The notes under the pieces: generated by a model
Databases searched by the model: none
Seen by the model: the letters and a program-made list of their open reading frames with translations, nothing else
What the model was told of the DNA's origin: nothing
Shown here: piece after piece, positions 62,786-64,000 of the stretch
Layout of the letters: every line of letters begins with the position of its first letter
Numbering within the stretch: position 1 is the first letter of the stretch
Made by a program: the position numbers and the translations under genes
NCBI RefSeq assembly: GCF_024494695.1
Contig: NZ_JANHDP010000002.1
Coordinates: forward strand, 372,001 to 436,000
Direction: 5' to 3'
Length of the DNA: 64,000 nt
From: Natronoarchaeum rubrum
Lineage (GTDB): Archaea; Halobacteriota; Halobacteria; Halobacteriales; Natronoarchaeaceae

Positions 62786-62908
62786 CTACGGACCGGGACG
62801 GTACAACTCGGCTTCGGTCGGTTTCTCCTGTGTGTCGAATCGGATCACCTCCTGTGTTACTTGTTCACGAATATCACTTCCTGGCTTAAAAGCTTTTCGT
62901 AAGATGTG
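62786..62908 (-). pseudogene. Headless reading frame, probable gene remnant
   Basis: The minus-strand frame between stops at 62909-62911 and 62786-62788 encodes 40 residues that look like real protein: HILRKAFKPGSDIREQV, then TQEVIRFDTQEKPTEAELYR and PGP. There is no ATG; an internal GTG at 62848 would leave 20 residues. Codon use (CGA, ACA, AAA, ATT) is unlike the GC-rich genes nearby. It may be the 3' end of a transferred and decayed gene, or a tiny gene with an unusual start. Confidence 0.4.
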
Positions 62909-62990
62909 CTAGTACACTCGTGATTATCCATGCGTCTAACGAGTCTATCGTGAGATAGTTGGACAAGATGTAAATAGTCGTGGAGCACAA

Positions 62991-63005
62991 GTTACGATTG
63001 GTAAC
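62991..63005 (+). promoter_or_regulatory. Inverted repeat before the DUF7511-like gene
   Basis: GTTAC-GATTG-GTAAC is a perfect inverted repeat with five-base arms, five bases upstream of the ATG at 63011. Its position is that of an operator over the start of a leaderless transcript. The regulator is unknown. Confidence 0.4.
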
Positions 63006-63010
63006 AAACC

Positions 63011-63199
63011 ATGTCCCAACGGATGTCCGACGACGCGGCGCCTGCGCAGCCCGGCGAGCTCGAACACGTCACCGTCACCGACGACGAGGGGCCGCCTACG
63101 TGCACGATCTTCCCGCAGGACTGCTCTGAGGAGAAGCTGGTGACCCATTGGATCACCGCCGAGGAATCGTCGTTCGTCGCGCTCGATCGGTGGCAGTGA
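63011..63199 (+). CDS. Small haloarchaeal protein (DUF7511-like)
   Basis: This 62-residue protein has the core GPPTCTIFPQDCSEEKLVTH followed by WITAEESSFVALDRWQ. This pattern of a Cys-Thr-Ile-Phe-Pro start and a WITAEE end is one I remember from a haloarchaea-specific family annotated as DUF7511. It is acidic and cytoplasmic; function unknown. It is followed by a series of hairpins before the convergent folP gene. Confidence 0.65.
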   Translation: MSQRMSDDAAPAQPGELEHVTVTDDEGPPTCTIFPQDCSEEKLVTHWITAEESSFVALDRWQ

Positions 63200-63244
63200 C
63201 CGGACGGGCTACTCGTCGTCTGACTCGCCGTCGGGCCCTGCGCT

Positions 63245-63344
63245 CGAAAATCGAGATTTTCGGCATCCTCAAAGGAGCGCTTGCGCTCTTTTGGACCTCG
63301 CGGGAGCTCGCTCCCGCTCAGTGACGAGAGAGCTCCGCGCTCTC
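63245..63344. repeat. Array of four short hairpins between convergent genes
   Basis: Four inverted repeats follow each other: CGAAAATC-GA-GATTTTCG (63245-63262), CAAAGGAGCGC-TT-GCGCTCTTTTG with one G-T mismatch (63270-63293), GCGGGAGC-TC-GCTCCCGC (63300-63317), and GAGAGC-TCCGC-GCTCTC (63328-63344). They fill the 158-base gap between the DUF7511-like gene and folP. They may act as bidirectional transcription terminators or mRNA 3'-end stabilisers. Confidence 0.7.
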
Positions 63345-63357
63345 GAACCACCTCGAC

Positions 63358-64000
63358 TCAGTCTCGGCAGGACGCCGACGACGCCGCGGCGACGTTGACC
63401 GCGGCGACGTTCTCCGCTACGTCGTGGACGCGCACGATGTCGGCGCCCCGATCCGCGGCCAGCGCCGTGCCCGCTACGGTCGGCGGACCGCGCTCGCCGG
63501 CGTCCTGACCGGTGTGCGCGTACATCGACTTGTGGGAGTGACCGACCAGCACCGGACAGCCGAAGGCGTCGAACTCGTCGATGCGGCCGAGCAGCTCGAA
63601 CGCCTCGGTTGCCGACTTCGCGAATCCGAGTCCGGGATCGACGACGATCTGCTCGCGGTCGAGACCGGCCTTCTCGGCCAGTAGCACGCGCTCGCGGAGC
63701 TGGTCGATCACGTCCGTCACGACGTCGTCGTACTCCACGTCGGCGTCCGGATCGACGGGCGCGTTGACGCTGTGCATCACCACCAGCGGAGCGTCGTACT
63801 CCGCGGCGACGAAGCGCATCTCCGGGTCCTCCAGCCCCGAAACGTCGTTCAGGATGTCGGCGCCGGCCTCCAGCGCGGCGCGACCCACCTCGGCCCGGCG
63901 GGTGTCGACCGACACCATCGCGTCGAGGTCGGCGATACGCTCGACGACCGGGACGACGCGTTCTTTTTCCTCCTCGACGGGGACCGGCTCGGCGCCCGGA
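63358..64000 (-). CDS. folP: Dihydropteroate synthase (partial, 5' end beyond window)
   Basis: About 214 C-terminal residues are seen; the start lies past the right edge. Diagnostic blocks are VSVDTRRAEVGRAALEAGAD, ILNDVSGLEDP (strand 4 with Asn and Asp), VVMHSVN, VDPGLGFAKSATEAFELLGR (with the DPGxGFxK pterin-binding motif), CPVLVGHSHKSMYAHTG (the usual Lys region) and RVHDVAENVAAV. It joins a pterin to p-aminobenzoate in folate synthesis. In haloarchaea FolP is sometimes fused to FolC; the window does not show whether this is so here. Confidence 0.93.
   Translation of the reverse strand, partial: PGAEPVPVEEEKERVVPVVERIADLDAMVSVDTRRAEVGRAALEAGADILNDVSGLEDPEMRFVAAEYDAPLVVMHSVNAPVDPDADVEYDDVVTDVIDQLRERVLLAEKAGLDREQIVVDPGLGFAKSATEAFELLGRIDEFDAFGCPVLVGHSHKSMYAHTGQDAGERGPPTVAGTALAADRGADIVRVHDVAENVAAVNVAAASSASCRD

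Larger units (their letters stand above)
62642..63010. other. AT-rich intergenic island
   Basis: These 369 bases lie between the DUF2299-like gene and the small DUF7511-like gene, whose starts diverge. The part 62820-63010 is distinctly AT-rich compared with everything around it. It contains a headless minus-strand reading frame (62786-62908), the inverted repeat CTATC-GTGA-GATAG at 62945-62958, and another inverted repeat close to the downstream start codon. GGATCACCTCCT at 62841-62852 equals the 3' tail of haloarchaeal 16S rRNA, though no rRNA gene is here. Confidence 0.5.

Noticed and set aside
62841..62852. Match to the 16S rRNA 3' end considered as an rRNA gene fragment
   Set aside because: The identity does not extend beyond about 12 bases; upstream sequence is unrelated to helix 45 of 16S rRNA.

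Overview
The window is a gene-dense, GC-rich stretch of chromosome from an extremely halophilic archaeon (class Halobacteria). The evidence is the very acidic protein composition, twin-arginine (Tat) lipoprotein signals on most exported proteins, promoters without leaders, a bacteriorhodopsin/Brp/lycopene cyclase/Bat cluster, an archaeal V/A-type ATPase subunit D, SecDF, a PAN proteasome ATPase, pyruvoyl arginine decarboxylase, a PitA-type Cld/monooxygenase protein and a TrmB regulator. The genus cannot be fixed from this sequence alone. I found no rRNA, tRNA, CRISPR array or intact insertion sequence.

Region by region. 1-6.6 kb: an iron(III)/siderophore ABC uptake locus on the minus strand. 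It has three paralogous binding proteins, one permease/ATPase pair, a flavoprotein oxidoreductase cut by the left edge, and a small DUF3006-like gene. Three of its transcription units carry a TTTAGGC-NN-GCCTAAA palindrome next to the start codon, a likely DtxR/SirR-type iron operator. 6.8-15.2 kb: two Tat lipoproteins (DUF4382 and FxLYD-like), carB, a small membrane protein, a methyltransferase, small haloarchaeal proteins and a sensor histidine kinase. 15.4-16.9 kb: three tandem copies of an unrecognised small protein family, only the first with a Tat signal. 17.5-27.4 kb: PitA-like haem protein, YegP-like and TRAM proteins, an HtrA-type protease, an EamA transporter, membrane proteins, an XRE-type regulator and an orphan E1-alpha subunit of a 2-oxoacid dehydrogenase.

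26.3-31.1 kb is a light-energy cluster: blh/brp and crtY (retinal synthesis), bop (proton-pumping bacteriorhodopsin with all key residues) and bat (regulator with a predicted LOV blue-light domain). 31.2-36 kb: ATPase subunit D, RNase HII and secDF. 36.1-43.7 kb: an aa3-type haem-copper oxidase locus (coxB, fused subunit I/III, small subunit IV) mixed with membrane proteins of unknown role. 43.9-45.8 kb: pdaD and PAN. 45.9-54.1 kb: a maltodextrin-type system (binding protein, two permeases, MalK-like ATPase, GH15 glucoamylase, TrmB-like regulator). 54.2-64 kb: PepF, TruA, a Gfo6-like sugar dehydrogenase, an SDR, an S9 peptidase, a glycosyltransferase, small unknowns and folP, which runs off the right edge.

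Three physiological themes stand out: iron capture under a shared operator; energy conversion by light and respiration (bop cluster, oxidase); and alpha-glucan uptake and hydrolysis with its own regulator. The least explained items are the tandem triplicated family at 15.4-16.9 kb, the AT-rich island with a headless reading frame near 62.8 kb, the hairpin array at 63.25-63.34 kb, and the Thr/Pro minisatellite next to the DUF3006-like gene.
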